Positions 17,329 through 26,591 are shown, counted from the first letter of the stretch. The stretch: DNA of 64,000 nt from Streptomyces eurocidicus (GCF_002891295.1 NZ_LGUI01000006.1:434001-498000); one strand, 5' to 3'. Program-made: numbers and translations. The notes: generated by a model not told the origin, from the sequence alone.

Positions 17329-20300
17329 CCGCGACGACACCCTCATCGTCCCGGTGAACGTGGACGCCCTGGTGGTCAACCAAGACCTGCGTCAGCGCGA
17401 CGGCCAGGGCTTCCGGCGCTGGCGCCCCAACTTCAACCTGCTGCGCCACAGCCTCAGCCCCGAGGTGGCCCCGTTCACCAACGAGGACCCTTGGAACGCC
17501 ACCCAGGAGCATGAGACCGACGAGAAGTACAAGCGGTACGACGGCGTCTACGTGCGCTGGGAGCTGCCCGACGCGCTGCGCCAGGGTGCCGCGCGGGCCG
17601 AGGGCGGGCGTACGGAATTTCCGCTCGTACCCAACCGCTGGCTCGTCGTCCGGCAGGTGCAGGGCAGGGACGACCTGACCGCCGGCTGGGTGGTGGAGAG
17701 CGACTTCCTCGACCCGGAGGACGGCACCTCGCGCTTTATGCACCCGGTGCGGCCCGGCGCCGGGGATCCGGCGACCACGCCGTACCGCTCGACGATCATC
17801 ACGACGCAGATCGGCAGGAAGCAGAGCGTCAGCGGTGGCACATGGAGCGAGCCGACGGACGCCTCGCGCAAGGAGCTGTTCCTCACCGCGGTCGGCCCCG
17901 GCATCATGACCTTCCACGTCTACCAGCCGTACCACGAGAACGTCTTCTCGCTGCACGACCCGCTGGACGGCATCGACTCCGGAGTCGTGAACTACCAGGT
18001 CGTGGGCTGGTATTCGGACCCCGCCCAGGAGGAGCTGCGCCGCCGACTCGACGGCGAGGGCGCGACGGTCGCGTCCGTCCTGGCCGGGCTCGGCTGGACG
18101 GTCGCCGACCTGCCGGGCACCTGGACGCCCGACAGCACCACCTACTGCGGACGCGCCCTCCAGGTGCGGTGGAGCCGCGACGGCGACGCTCCGGACTCGG
18201 ACCGCCCGGAGAAGACGGACGTCCGTGACCGGATCGCCGTCGGGAGCAGCGCGGACGAGGCGCATGCCGCACTGGTCGCCAAGGCCCGCGCTGCCCTGCC
18301 CGCAAACTCCGGCAACGCCCTCGATCACACCACCGACCCCGCCCTCCTGCACGTCCTCGGCAAGGGCCTGCTGAACACCCTCGACGAGCCCGACGGCGAC
18401 GTCCTCACGGCCCAGGCCCTGCACAAGGGCTGGTTCCAGCAGGTGCCGGGCGGCTATGTGTGGCGGCTGGCCGACACCGCCGACAAGGGCAATGTCTCCG
18501 GCGACCCGAAGTCGGTCACGTGGTCCGGCGTCGCGCCCGAGCACGAGGCGTGGCTGGCGGAGCTCAACGGCTACCAGAGCGCGTACGACCGGGCGGAGCG
18601 CGAGCTCACCGCGTTGCAGCAGCGGTTGTACGGGCTGTGGTGGATGCACAGTCTGCCGCTCATCCCGCCGCAGTACCGCCGCGAGCGGCTGTACGCCGAG
18701 ATCGACCCGGCGAACGCGGACGGCCTGGCCGCCCGCGTGGCCGCCGCGCAGGACGACCTGAAGAAGAAGCTGAAGGCCGTCACCGACTGCGTCAACGGCC
18801 GCCCGCTGCCCAAGGGCTACGAACTGCGCAAGGAGACCCTGCCGCCCTTCTACCAGGTCACCGACCCGACGATGGTGCTGGCCGGCGCGAAGAGCCACAC
18901 GGCGCACAAGCCCCTGACGCGGGACGGGGAGCTCGTCTGCCGCATCCCCTCGCAGATCGTCGACGACGGGCGGGCGAACCCCTTCACCTCGCTCCAGCTC
19001 AGCGGGCTGCCGTCGGTCGCGTCGGCCCTGTTGATCGAGTTCGCGTGCGTGCTCGACCCGAAGAACGCGGGGAAGTACCCGCCCGACATCGCCCCGGATG
19101 CCTGGCGGCAGCCGTGGAAGCCGCTGCTGTTCCAGTGGCGGGTCGAGCACTGGCAGGTGCCCTACGGCACCCCGAACAGCCCCAACTGGACGTTCGACGG
19201 CAGCACCTACCAGTGGACGAACGGCTCCCCCGCCACCGACGCCATCGAGGTGACCGGCCGCCGCTTCCTCGTACCCCTGCCGCAGCACACGGTGGGCGGC
19301 GGGCTCGAACAGCACGCCGCCGACCACCCCGACCCGGCGGTGGCCGAGGCGCTCACGGCAGCGGCGGCGCAGATCAAGGACCTGGACCTGCTCTCGCAGC
19401 GCCTGGACGGGCTCACCGACGCCTTCGCCCTGCGCGACCCCGCGCCCGGTGTCAGCCCGCCCGGCGAGATCGGCAAGCTCATAGGCGACGCCTTCCGCCA
19501 CCTGCCCGACCCGGGCATGCTGCCCGAGCCGTTCAAGGGCTGGCAGGACTCCGGCTTCGCCCAGATCCGGGCCGGGCAGTTCGCGGTGAGCAAGCTGAGC
19601 GTCGTCGACGAATTCGGCCAGAGCCTCGACGTCCTGCTGCCCGGCGACGCGCCCACGTTCGTCCCCAAGGTGGGCGACAGCCTGCACACCCACGACAAGT
19701 TCGTCCAGCCCACGGACACGGGGCGGTTCGTCCAGCTGCCGCCGCGCCTGCTCCAGGCCGCCCGGCTGCGGTTCGACTTCGTCGCCGAGCACGACGACGC
19801 GCGGCTCGTCGACCTCACCGCGAACACGACACCGGTGGGCGCGTGGATCGTGCCCAACTACGTCGACCGCTCGCTGCTGTGCTACGCGCCGACCGGTGAG
19901 CCGCTCGGCGAGCTGCGCCTCGAACTCCGCGAGGGCGAGGGCGGCGACGTGACGACCGCGGTCGCCTGGGGACCCCTGCCGGACTCCCGGGTGAACACGA
20001 TCGACGCCCTGCGGGAGACCCGGCCGCAGCTCTACGCGTTCGCCCGCGAGCTGGCCGCGAAGGGACCGGACGCCTTCGCCGACCTGCTGGCCGCCGTCGA
20101 CCACGCGCTCGCAGGCATCGACCCGGGCAACCCGTACGGCGACGAGGTGCTCGGCGCGCTGCTCGGGCGCCCGCTCGCGCTGGTCCGCGCCCGGCTCGGC
20201 TTCGAGCTGGACGGCCTTCCCGTCGCCGACGGGGGCTGGCAGTACGCGCTGGACTGGAAGACGCAGGAGGCGTGGGCCACGCGTCAGGGCGACACGGCAC

Positions 20301-20932
20301 CGGCCGAGATGGCCCACCTCGACTACCGGTGGCCCGTCCGGCTCGGCAACGCCGGGCAGAAGGGCGACGGTCTGATCGGCTACTTCTCCGAGGCCGACTA
20401 CGGCACGTTCTATTCGGTGGCCACGCCGGGCGACCACCCGCACACGGACTACGTGGCGCCGATCTCCGACGCCAACTGGCCGGAGCTGCGGGCGGACTCG
20501 ACGGACCGGACGCACCTCACGCTGCTGCTCGACCCGCTCGCCACCGTCCACGCGACCACGGACATCCTCCCCGTGACGGGGCTTCAGCTCCCGTCGCGCT
20601 TCACGCGGACCGCCCTGGCGGCGATGCGGGTGGCGCTGCGGCTCAGCCCGGTGCTGACCACGATACGGAAGGTCCCGGGCAAGGACGTGGGCGTAGGTGA
20701 CGCGTCGTCCGCCTTCGTCAACGCCCTCGCCGTGCCGCACCCGACGTCCCCGCAGGGCACGTGGGACTGGGCCGAGCTGGTCGTCCCGGACGCGCCCGCC
20801 GGCGCCGACACCGCGCCGCGGTGGAACCACGAGCCGGTCGTGCAGATCGACCAGAAGGCCCGGCTGGACGAGAACGGCCCGACCGTACGCACCGGCTTCC
20901 TGCGCCTGTCCGGCGGCATCGACACCAAGTGA
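17321..20932 (+). CDS. Giant protein of unknown family, third gene of the beta-protein operon
   Basis: 1203 aa, ATG at 17321 overlapping the previous gene by 8 bases with a GGAG site upstream. The N-terminus (TLIVPVNVDALVVNQDLR) is strand-like; residues ~405-490 contain a probable coiled coil or long helical hairpin (AERELTALQQRLYGLWWMHS; VAAAQDDLKKKLKAVTD) flanked by globular beta-rich parts. Pairs of aromatic/proline motifs such as FHVYQPYHENVFSLHD, TLPPFYQVTDPTMVLAG and a C-terminal WDWAELVVPDAP with PRWNHEPVV suggest a compact, non-repetitive fold. No signal peptide, no membrane helix, no nucleotide-binding motif. The gene has no obvious homologue I can name. Its size and central position suggest a scaffold or shell subunit of the same assembly as its neighbours. 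Confidence 0.75.
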   Translation: MADRDDTLIVPVNVDALVVNQDLRQRDGQGFRRWRPNFNLLRHSLSPEVAPFTNEDPWNATQEHETDEKYKRYDGVYVRWELPDALRQGAARAEGGRTEFPLVPNRWLVVRQVQGRDDLTAGWVVESDFLDPEDGTSRFMHPVRPGAGDPATTPYRSTIITTQIGRKQSVSGGTWSEPTDASRKELFLTAVGPGIMTFHVYQPYHENVFSLHDPLDGIDSGVVNYQVVGWYSDPAQEELRRRLDGEGATVASVLAGLGWTVADLPGTWTPDSTTYCGRALQVRWSRDGDAPDSDRPEKTDVRDRIAVGSSADEAHAALVAKARAALPANSGNALDHTTDPALLHVLGKGLLNTLDEPDGDVLTAQALHKGWFQQVPGGYVWRLADTADKGNVSGDPKSVTWSGVAPEHEAWLAELNGYQSAYDRAERELTALQQRLYGLWWMHSLPLIPPQYRRERLYAEIDPANADGLAARVAAAQDDLKKKLKAVTDCVNGRPLPKGYELRKETLPPFYQVTDPTMVLAGAKSHTAHKPLTRDGELVCRIPSQIVDDGRANPFTSLQLSGLPSVASALLIEFACVLDPKNAGKYPPDIAPDAWRQPWKPLLFQWRVEHWQVPYGTPNSPNWTFDGSTYQWTNGSPATDAIEVTGRRFLVPLPQHTVGGGLEQHAADHPDPAVAEALTAAAAQIKDLDLLSQRLDGLTDAFALRDPAPGVSPPGEIGKLIGDAFRHLPDPGMLPEPFKGWQDSGFAQIRAGQFAVSKLSVVDEFGQSLDVLLPGDAPTFVPKVGDSLHTHDKFVQPTDTGRFVQLPPRLLQAARLRFDFVAEHDDARLVDLTANTTPVGAWIVPNYVDRSLLCYAPTGEPLGELRLELREGEGGDVTTAVAWGPLPDSRVNTIDALRETRPQLYAFARELAAKGPDAFADLLAAVDHALAGIDPGNPYGDEVLGALLGRPLALVRARLGFELDGLPVADGGWQYALDWKTQEAWATRQGDTAPAEMAHLDYRWPVRLGNAGQKGDGLIGYFSEADYGTFYSVATPGDHPHTDYVAPISDANWPELRADSTDRTHLTLLLDPLATVHATTDILPVTGLQLPSRFTRTALAAMRVALRLSPVLTTIRKVPGKDVGVGDASSAFVNALAVPHPTSPQGTWDWAELVVPDAPAGADTAPRWNHEPVVQIDQKARLDENGPTVRTGFLRLSGGIDTK

Positions 20933-20973
20933 CCTCCCAGCACCCGTACCCGACCCCGAAAGGAGCCGACTCC

Positions 20974-22221
20974 GTGAGCGAGCCGGACCCCACTCTGCTG
21001 GACTACGCCATCATCAGCGAGCCGTTCCCGCTGTACGCGACGACCGGCACCGACGACCCCGCCACGGCCCTGCACCTCGTGGTCTCGAACGGCGGCGGCG
21101 ACACCGTCTACTGCCGGGAGATCGTCTTCTCCCTGCCGGCGGGGGACCTCGCCCAGAGCCTGGTCGCGCAGGACGCGGGCGACGGTCAGGCCCCGGACTG
21201 GACGGTGGCTCGCATCGAGCCGGGCACGCAGACCATCCTGCCGCCGGGTGACTACGCCCACTTCCTGGCCAAGCCGAACAAGGCGGACTCGGCCGTCGAC
21301 GTCTCCGGCATCGTCATCACCCTGGAGAACCTCAAGATCAGCCCGTTGCCCGGCACGGCGAGGATCGAAGTCCGTGAGGTCGCCACCACGAACACGGACA
21401 AGTGGCCCAGCAGCCCGCGCTTCAAGAAGCTGGAGATCACGAAGTTCCCGGCGCCGAGGATCCCGGCCCTGGCGGTCTCCGACTTCACGGCGGACACGCT
21501 GGAGGTAACGAGCGGCGCCCCGGTCCGCCTCACGTGGACCGGCCCGTCGACCCTCGACTACACGGTCTCGCACGGCGGCGACTCGCACCCGGTGGGCAAG
21601 AACCACTCGTACAGCACGACGATCGACCGAGACACGACCTTCCAGCTCTCGTACGAAACCGGCGAGCTCAAGACCACGCATTACCTCACAACCACGGTCA
21701 CGGTGAAGAACCCGAAGCTGACGGGGCTGACGGTGAACGGTGACGTGACGGTAACCAACGGCTCCACCACGGTCGAGGGGCTGACGGTGGGCAAGGACCT
21801 GACGGCGCAGCAGAAACTGACGGTGCACAAGGACCTCACCGCGAAGCAGGCTCTCACCGTGAGCGGCTCTGCCGATCTCCAGGGGCTCACGGTGCACGGA
21901 GCCCTCGATGCCAAGGCAACGCTCTCGGTGAACCAGACAGCGACCGTGGGCGAAACCCTCACCGTCGGAGGGATCCTCAAGGCGAACAGCGACATCACCG
22001 TCTCATGGGGCGGCAAGGTCAAGTTCACGACGGATGGGGTGCAGGGCATCTCCGTCGACGGCAAAACAGTCGTACACGACGGGACTTCGATCCACCTTGA
22101 GAACGGGTACGTCAGCGGTGGGTACCTCTGGGCGTACAAGGGGAAGGACGACGACTACGCAACAGTGCACGACGGCGAAACAGGTAACGGTCGGTCGTAC
22201 TGGACGGTCCATACCACCTGA
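20974..22221 (+). CDS. Ig-like plus repetitive beta-stalk protein (fibre-like), fourth gene of operon
   Basis: 415 aa from a GTG at 20974, preceded by GAAAGGAG at 20958-20965. Order: a jelly-roll-like N-terminal region (DYAIISEPFPLYATTGTDDP); an Ig-like domain at ~165-245 (LEVTSGAPVRLTWTGPSTLD ... LTTTVTVKNP); then from ~245 to ~350 a tandem repeat of about 14-18 residues with the pattern LTVxxDLTAxxxLTV (LTVNGDVTV, LTVGKDLTA, LTVHKDLTA, LTVSGSADL, LTVHGALDA, LTVGGILKA); and a short C-terminal knob with SYWTVHTT at the end. Such regular Leu-Thr-Val repeats are typical of beta-helical or trimeric stalks in phage tail fibres and adhesins. Inference: it is the extended, possibly target-binding arm of the assembly encoded by the operon. 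41-base gap from the previous gene. Confidence 0.78.
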   Translation: MSEPDPTLLDYAIISEPFPLYATTGTDDPATALHLVVSNGGGDTVYCREIVFSLPAGDLAQSLVAQDAGDGQAPDWTVARIEPGTQTILPPGDYAHFLAKPNKADSAVDVSGIVITLENLKISPLPGTARIEVREVATTNTDKWPSSPRFKKLEITKFPAPRIPALAVSDFTADTLEVTSGAPVRLTWTGPSTLDYTVSHGGDSHPVGKNHSYSTTIDRDTTFQLSYETGELKTTHYLTTTVTVKNPKLTGLTVNGDVTVTNGSTTVEGLTVGKDLTAQQKLTVHKDLTAKQALTVSGSADLQGLTVHGALDAKATLSVNQTATVGETLTVGGILKANSDITVSWGGKVKFTTDGVQGISVDGKTVVHDGTSIHLENGYVSGGYLWAYKGKDDDYATVHDGETGNGRSYWTVHTT

Positions 22222-22485
22222 GGCAGTCATGCCCCCCCGCGTCGTGTTCCCGCAGCGCCGGACCTCGTACGAGCCGGCCTTGCGGAGGCTTTCGGTCTTT
22301 TCATGTTGACGCGATAGCGATCACCGTTCACACCTTAAGCCCGGTAGGCGGCTTTTGATGAGGTAGCGCCCGCTTGCTCCCGTCGCATCAATTGCATAGC
22401 GTCACCCGTGCACCACACGTAGCAAGTATTCCAATCGATCCCGGGCCGTGCGGTGAACTCCGCACGGCTCCACGGAGGTTGCGAC

Positions 22486-24543
22486 ATGTCGAACGAGTGG
22501 GAGCACGTCGAGGTGGCACCGGCCATCGCCGAGGCGAATCGCAAGGTGATCGAGACCATCCCTTCGAGCTCCGAGGACTTCGAGAACGCCACGCGGGGGC
22601 AGATAGCCATGCCGCCCGTTCCCTTCATCCCGGCCCGCACCAAGGGGGACGAGCCGGTCTGGGACTTCGCCGGCTACGACTTCCTGCGCGCCGGGGACGA
22701 GACGCCCCCGGCGGAGGTCAACGCGAGCCTGTGGCGCCAGGGGCAGCTCACCGCCGTCGCCGGGCTGTTCCAGGTCACCTCCGGCCCGCGCGGCGCCATC
22801 TACCAGGTCCGCGGCTACGACCTCTCCAATATGACGATCATCGAGACCGATTCGGGCATCATCGTTCTCGACCCGCTGGCCTGCTACGAGACCGCGCAGT
22901 GGGCACTGAAGCTCTACCGCGAGCACGTCGGTGACCGGCCGATCGTCGGCATCATCTACACCCACAGCCACGTCGACCACTTCGGCGGGGTGCGTGGGCT
23001 GTTCGCCGAGAAGAACGACGTCGTCCCCGACATCCCGATCATCGCGCCCGACGGCTTCCTGGAGCACGCCGTCAGCGAGAACGTCTACGCTGGCCCGGCC
23101 ATGGGCCGCCGCGCCGAGTACATGTACGCCGCCAAACTGGACAAGAGCCCGGTCGGGCAGGTCGGTTCGGGCCTCGGCCTGACCATCTCCACCGGCGAGG
23201 TCACCCTGATCCCGCCGACCGTCAGCATCGGCGACGCCGGCAACGGCCCCGTCCCGCGCGCGCAGTGGTCCAAGGACGATGTGATCCCCTGGCGGCCCGG
23301 GCTGTACCGCCAGATCGTGGACGGCGTCCGGATGATCATTCAGCTCACGCCGGGCACCGAGGCCCCGGCGGAGATGAACCTCTACTTCCCCGAACACCGC
23401 ACCCTGTGCGCGGCCGAGAACGCCACGCACACCCTGCACAACCTCATCACCCTGCGCGGCGCCCAGGTGCGCGACGCCCATGCCTGGTCCAAGTACCTCA
23501 CCGAGGCCGTCCAAACCTTCGGCGCGCACACCGACGTCGAATTCGCCTCCCACCACTGGCCGCTGTGGAACGACGCGTCGAGCGAGGAGGGCAAGCGGCG
23601 CATCGTCGATTACCTCAGCATCCAGCGCGATGTGTACGGCTACCTCAACGACCAGGCGCTGCGCCTGATCAACGCGGGCAGGAACGGTCTGGAGATCGCC
23701 GAGGAACTCCAGCTGCCCAAGTCGCTGGCCGACCACTGGTACACCCGCGGCTACTACGGCTCGGTCAGCCATGACCTCAAGGCCGTGTACCAGCGCTACA
23801 TGGGCTGGTTCGACGGCAACCCGGCCCATCTCTGGACCTACCCGCAGTCGGAGGCGGGCAAGCGGTACGTGGACGCGATCGGCACGGTCACCGACGTGGT
23901 GGCCAAGGCCCAGGCGGCGTACGACAGCGGTGACTACCGCTGGACCGCCGAACTCCTCAACCACGTCATCTTCGGCTATCCCGCCGAGAGCGAGCCGGCC
24001 AAGCGGCTCCAGTACCAGGCGCTGACCCAGCTCGGCTACGGCGCCGAGAACGGCACCTGGCGCGATTTCTACCTCACCGGTGCCCACGAGCTGGCCCACG
24101 GTGTGGAGGCCAGGGCCAACCAGGAGGCGGGCGACCTCGTCAACAGCCTCACTCTGGAGCAGTACTTCGCCGCCCTGGCACGCAGCGTCGACGGCCCCAG
24201 GGCCGGGGCCGAGCAGCTCGCGCCGATCACTCTCCAGTGGCAGATCACCGGCGCGACCGACCAGGCGTGCACCACGACCCTGCGCAACGGCGTCCTGGTC
24301 TACGTACCGGGCAAGGACCTCTTCGCGGGCACCCCGGACGTCACCCTCAGGCTCTCCCACGAGGCGCTCAACCGCCTCATCCTGGCCGGCCCGAACTTCC
24401 CGCAGAACTTCGACCAGGCCGTCCAGCACAAGGAGATCGAGATCGTGGACGGTCGGCAGAGCGCCGCCGACACGGTGTTCTCCTACCTGACCGGCCCGGA
24501 CCCGAAGTTCCCGCTCGTCGCCCCCGGCGTCAGCGGCACCTGA
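22486..24543 (+). CDS. Alkyl sulfatase, SdsA/BDS1 type (metallo-beta-lactamase fold)
   Basis: 685 aa from the ATG at 22486, with ACGGAGG about 9 bases upstream. The N-terminal catalytic domain carries the metallo-beta-lactamase zinc motif THSHVDHFGG (His160, His162, Asp164, His165), further ligand regions AENATHTLHN and ASHHWPLW, then an alkyl-sulfatase dimerisation domain (~390-520) and a C-terminal SCP2-like lipid-binding domain. Length and order match type III alkylsulfatases that hydrolyse medium-chain alkyl sulfates such as SDS to alcohol and sulfate by C-O cleavage. No signal peptide is visible, so it is probably cytoplasmic or leaves the cell by another route; Pseudomonas SdsA1 is secreted. 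It stands alone and is followed by a strong terminator hairpin. Role: use of, or defence against, sulfate-ester detergents. Confidence 0.92.
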   Translation: MSNEWEHVEVAPAIAEANRKVIETIPSSSEDFENATRGQIAMPPVPFIPARTKGDEPVWDFAGYDFLRAGDETPPAEVNASLWRQGQLTAVAGLFQVTSGPRGAIYQVRGYDLSNMTIIETDSGIIVLDPLACYETAQWALKLYREHVGDRPIVGIIYTHSHVDHFGGVRGLFAEKNDVVPDIPIIAPDGFLEHAVSENVYAGPAMGRRAEYMYAAKLDKSPVGQVGSGLGLTISTGEVTLIPPTVSIGDAGNGPVPRAQWSKDDVIPWRPGLYRQIVDGVRMIIQLTPGTEAPAEMNLYFPEHRTLCAAENATHTLHNLITLRGAQVRDAHAWSKYLTEAVQTFGAHTDVEFASHHWPLWNDASSEEGKRRIVDYLSIQRDVYGYLNDQALRLINAGRNGLEIAEELQLPKSLADHWYTRGYYGSVSHDLKAVYQRYMGWFDGNPAHLWTYPQSEAGKRYVDAIGTVTDVVAKAQAAYDSGDYRWTAELLNHVIFGYPAESEPAKRLQYQALTQLGYGAENGTWRDFYLTGAHELAHGVEARANQEAGDLVNSLTLEQYFAALARSVDGPRAGAEQLAPITLQWQITGATDQACTTTLRNGVLVYVPGKDLFAGTPDVTLRLSHEALNRLILAGPNFPQNFDQAVQHKEIEIVDGRQSAADTVFSYLTGPDPKFPLVAPGVSGT

Positions 24544-24550
24544 CGGCCAC

Positions 24551-24589
24551 GGTGCCGGTGACCGGGCCCCGCGCCCGGCCACCGGCACC
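24551..24589 (+). terminator. Rho-independent-type hairpin after alkyl sulfatase gene
   Basis: Two 17-base arms (GGTGCCGGTGACCGGGC and its near-perfect complement at 24573-24589, one mismatch) enclose a 5-base loop, starting 8 bases after the stop codon. No T-run follows, as is common in Streptomyces. Confidence 0.7.
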
Positions 24590-24752
24590 GGCCCGCCCGG
24601 CGCGGCGGCCTCCCCACCGCCGGTGCGGCGCCCCGGGACCACGCGGCCGAGGCAAGCCCTGAGCGGCAGCCCGCACCGTAAACCCCTCCTTCGCGCCGCG
24701 CTCTCGCATGCCCTCATTTCACGCGTTTTCACCAAGGGAGCTGTTGATCTTC

Positions 24753-26009
24753 ATGCACAAACGCCGGAGAGTTCTCGCGTTCGCCACCGTGGGTACGGTC
24801 ATGTGCACCGCTGGATTCATGCCGTCGGTCAGCCAGGCCGCCGGTAGCGGCGACGGGGAAAAGAAGGGGTCCTACGCCGAGACGCACGGTCTGACGGCGG
24901 ATGACGTCAAGAACATCAACGCGCTCAACGAAAGAGCCCTGACTCTGGGCCGGCTCGGCGATTCTCCGGAGGAATTCCCTTCGAGCGCCGGCACGTTCTC
25001 CCCGGCCCCCGCCTTCGTCGACGACAGGGAGACCCCTCCCGCCGAAGCGCTCGACAGGGCACCTGACGCATACCGGGCCTACGGAGGCAGGGCCACTACG
25101 GTCGTCAACAACTACATACGCAAGTGGCAGCAGGTCTACAGCCAACGCGACGGCAAGAAGCAGCAGATGACCGAAGAGCAGCGAGAAAAGCTGTCCTACG
25201 GTTGCGTCGGCGTCACCTGGGTCAATTCGGGGCCCTACCCGACGAACAAATTAGCGTTCGCGTCCTTCGACGAGAACAAATACAGGACCAGGCTCAAGAA
25301 CACCAGCCCCCGGCCCGATGAGACACGGGCGGAGTTCGAGGGCCGCATCGCCAAGGAAAGCTTCGACGAGGCAAAGGGCTTCCAGCGGGCGCGTGATGTG
25401 GCGGCCACCATGAACAAGGCCCTGGAAAACGCCCACGACGAGCGGACCTACCTCGGCAACCTCAAGACAGAGCTCACGAACAAGAGTGACGCCCTGCTCC
25501 ACGAGGACGGCCGCTCGAACTTCTACTCGGCGCTGAGAAACACACCGTCCTTCAAGGAAAGAGAGGGAGGCAACTACGACCCGTCCAAGATGAAGGCAGT
25601 GATCTACTCGAAGCACTTCTGGAGCGGGCAGGACCGGCGGAGCTCCGCCGACAAGAGGAAGTACGGCGACCCGGACGCCTTCCGCCCCGACCAGGGTACG
25701 GGCCTGGTCGACATGGCGAACGACAGAAACATTCCGCGCAGTCCCGCCGGCCCCGGCGAAGGCTGGGTCAACTTCGACTACGGCTGGTTCGGGGCTCAAG
25801 CGGAATCGGACGCCGATAAAACCATATGGACCCACGGCGACCACTATCACGCGCCCAGCAGCGGCCTGGGCCCCATGCACGTACACGAGAGCAAGTTCCG
25901 GAACTGGTCCGCCGGGTACGCGGACTTCGACCGCGGAACCTACGTGGTCACGTTCATACCCAAGAGCTGGAACACCGCCCCCGCCAAGGTGGAGCAAGGC
26001 TGGCCGTGA
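24753..26009 (+). CDS. Secreted protein-glutamine gamma-glutamyltransferase (microbial transglutaminase), pre-pro form
   Basis: The 418-aa precursor closely follows Streptomyces mobaraensis transglutaminase: a signal peptide ending around SVSQAA (residue ~30), a pro-region with SYAETHGLTADDVKNINALN that inhibits the enzyme, and a mature enzyme starting near VDDRETPPAE (~89). The catalytic triad is intact: Cys151 in SYGCVGVTW, Asp342 in NFDYGWFG and His361 in WTHGDHYH, corresponding to Cys64, Asp255 and His274 of the mature mobaraensis enzyme. It cross-links proteins by forming Gln-Lys isopeptide bonds in a calcium-independent manner, outside the cell, typically during aerial growth, after removal of the pro-peptide by secreted proteases. 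The pro-region is longer than in mobaraensis by a stretch around residues 62-78. The ATG at 24753 fits known homologues; GGGAG lies 13 bases upstream. Confidence 0.96.
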   Translation: MHKRRRVLAFATVGTVMCTAGFMPSVSQAAGSGDGEKKGSYAETHGLTADDVKNINALNERALTLGRLGDSPEEFPSSAGTFSPAPAFVDDRETPPAEALDRAPDAYRAYGGRATTVVNNYIRKWQQVYSQRDGKKQQMTEEQREKLSYGCVGVTWVNSGPYPTNKLAFASFDENKYRTRLKNTSPRPDETRAEFEGRIAKESFDEAKGFQRARDVAATMNKALENAHDERTYLGNLKTELTNKSDALLHEDGRSNFYSALRNTPSFKEREGGNYDPSKMKAVIYSKHFWSGQDRRSSADKRKYGDPDAFRPDQGTGLVDMANDRNIPRSPAGPGEGWVNFDYGWFGAQAESDADKTIWTHGDHYHAPSSGLGPMHVHESKFRNWSAGYADFDRGTYVVTFIPKSWNTAPAKVEQGWP

Positions 26010-26020
26010 CGGAACCGGGT

Positions 26021-26047
26021 AGCAGGGCCGGGGCTCCCGACCCTGCT
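26021..26047. terminator. Hairpin downstream of transglutaminase gene
   Basis: AGCAGGGCCGGG pairs with CCCGACCCTGCT (one mismatch) across a 3-base loop, 11 bases after the stop. It lies between convergent genes. Confidence 0.6.
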
Positions 26048-26077
26048 CGACAGCTTCTGTCGTCCCGGCGGAACGCC

Positions 26078-26112
26078 GGGGCGACCGGGCCACGACGGCT
26101 ACCGGTCGCCCC
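26078..26112. terminator. Second hairpin between convergent genes, perfect 11-bp stem
   Basis: GGGGCGACCGG and CCGGTCGCCCC are exact complements separated by 13 bases. The position, just after the end of the minus-strand gene at 26139, suits a terminator for that gene or a bidirectional one with the hairpin at 26021. Confidence 0.6.
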
Positions 26113-26138
26113 GCTTCCTCGCCCCTACTACCCCTCTA

Positions 26139-26591
26139 CTACTCCTCGGACGGGATCGGACCCGCGTACTCCAGGGTCCACGTCTCCTGGAACTCCGGCT
26201 GGGGCGCCACGAGCTCGATCTGCGCACCACGGTGTCCGGCGCGCAGGGCGAGACCCTTGTCGGAAAGGATCTTGACTCCGCCGATGACCCGCTCGAACGT
26301 GAACTTCGCCCATTCGGCACGCGGAACGCTGTTCACGAAGAGCTTGTCCTCGGGGACCACGAGACCCGCGGCCGGGTGGTAGGCGAGGTGGATCACGTAG
26401 GGCGACCCGACGACCTCGTGATCGGCGGCGTCGACGATCCACTCCTGCTCGATCGGCAGGGGGTTGAAGCGGTCGGTGATGACAGGAGCGCCGTGCTTGA
26501 CGGCGTACTCGGTGGCCGTCAGGAGGGAGGTCGGTCCGATGATGTGAGCGTGGATCTTGTACTTGCCGGGCTTGACCGGAATCGGGGCCAT
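26139..26591 (-). CDS. Probable beta-trefoil protein (protease-inhibitor- or lectin-like)
   Basis: 150 aa from the ATG at 26591 (an upstream ATG at 26612 is less likely). The protein is almost entirely short beta strands with the three-fold pattern of a beta-trefoil: GKYKIHAHIIG...LLTATE...QEWIVDAADH, then SPYVIHLAYHPAAGLVV...WAKFTFERVIGG, then ALRAGHRGAQIELV...QETWTLEYAG. The Q-x-W-x-V/L closing strands occur at about residues 50 and 135. No signal peptide or cysteine. This layout is seen in I66-type serine-protease inhibitors and ricin-type lectins; I lean to an inhibitor but cannot prove it. It converges on the transglutaminase gene. In S. mobaraensis, protease inhibitors are transglutaminase substrates, so the neighbourhood may be meaningful. 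Confidence 0.6.
   Translation of the reverse strand: MAPIPVKPGKYKIHAHIIGPTSLLTATEYAVKHGAPVITDRFNPLPIEQEWIVDAADHEVVGSPYVIHLAYHPAAGLVVPEDKLFVNSVPRAEWAKFTFERVIGGVKILSDKGLALRAGHRGAQIELVAPQPEFQETWTLEYAGPIPSEE

Noticed and set aside
17300..20830. 1176-codon open frame on the minus strand
   Set aside because: It is an antisense shadow of the 1203-aa gene: very Arg/Gly/Val-rich, no start signal, and the plus strand has balanced composition, good ribosome sites and operon overlaps.
10259..22221. Contractile injection system (eCIS) interpretation
   Set aside because: No sheath, tube, baseplate, spike or AAA+ ATPase gene is visible in the window; only the fibre-like stalk points that way.
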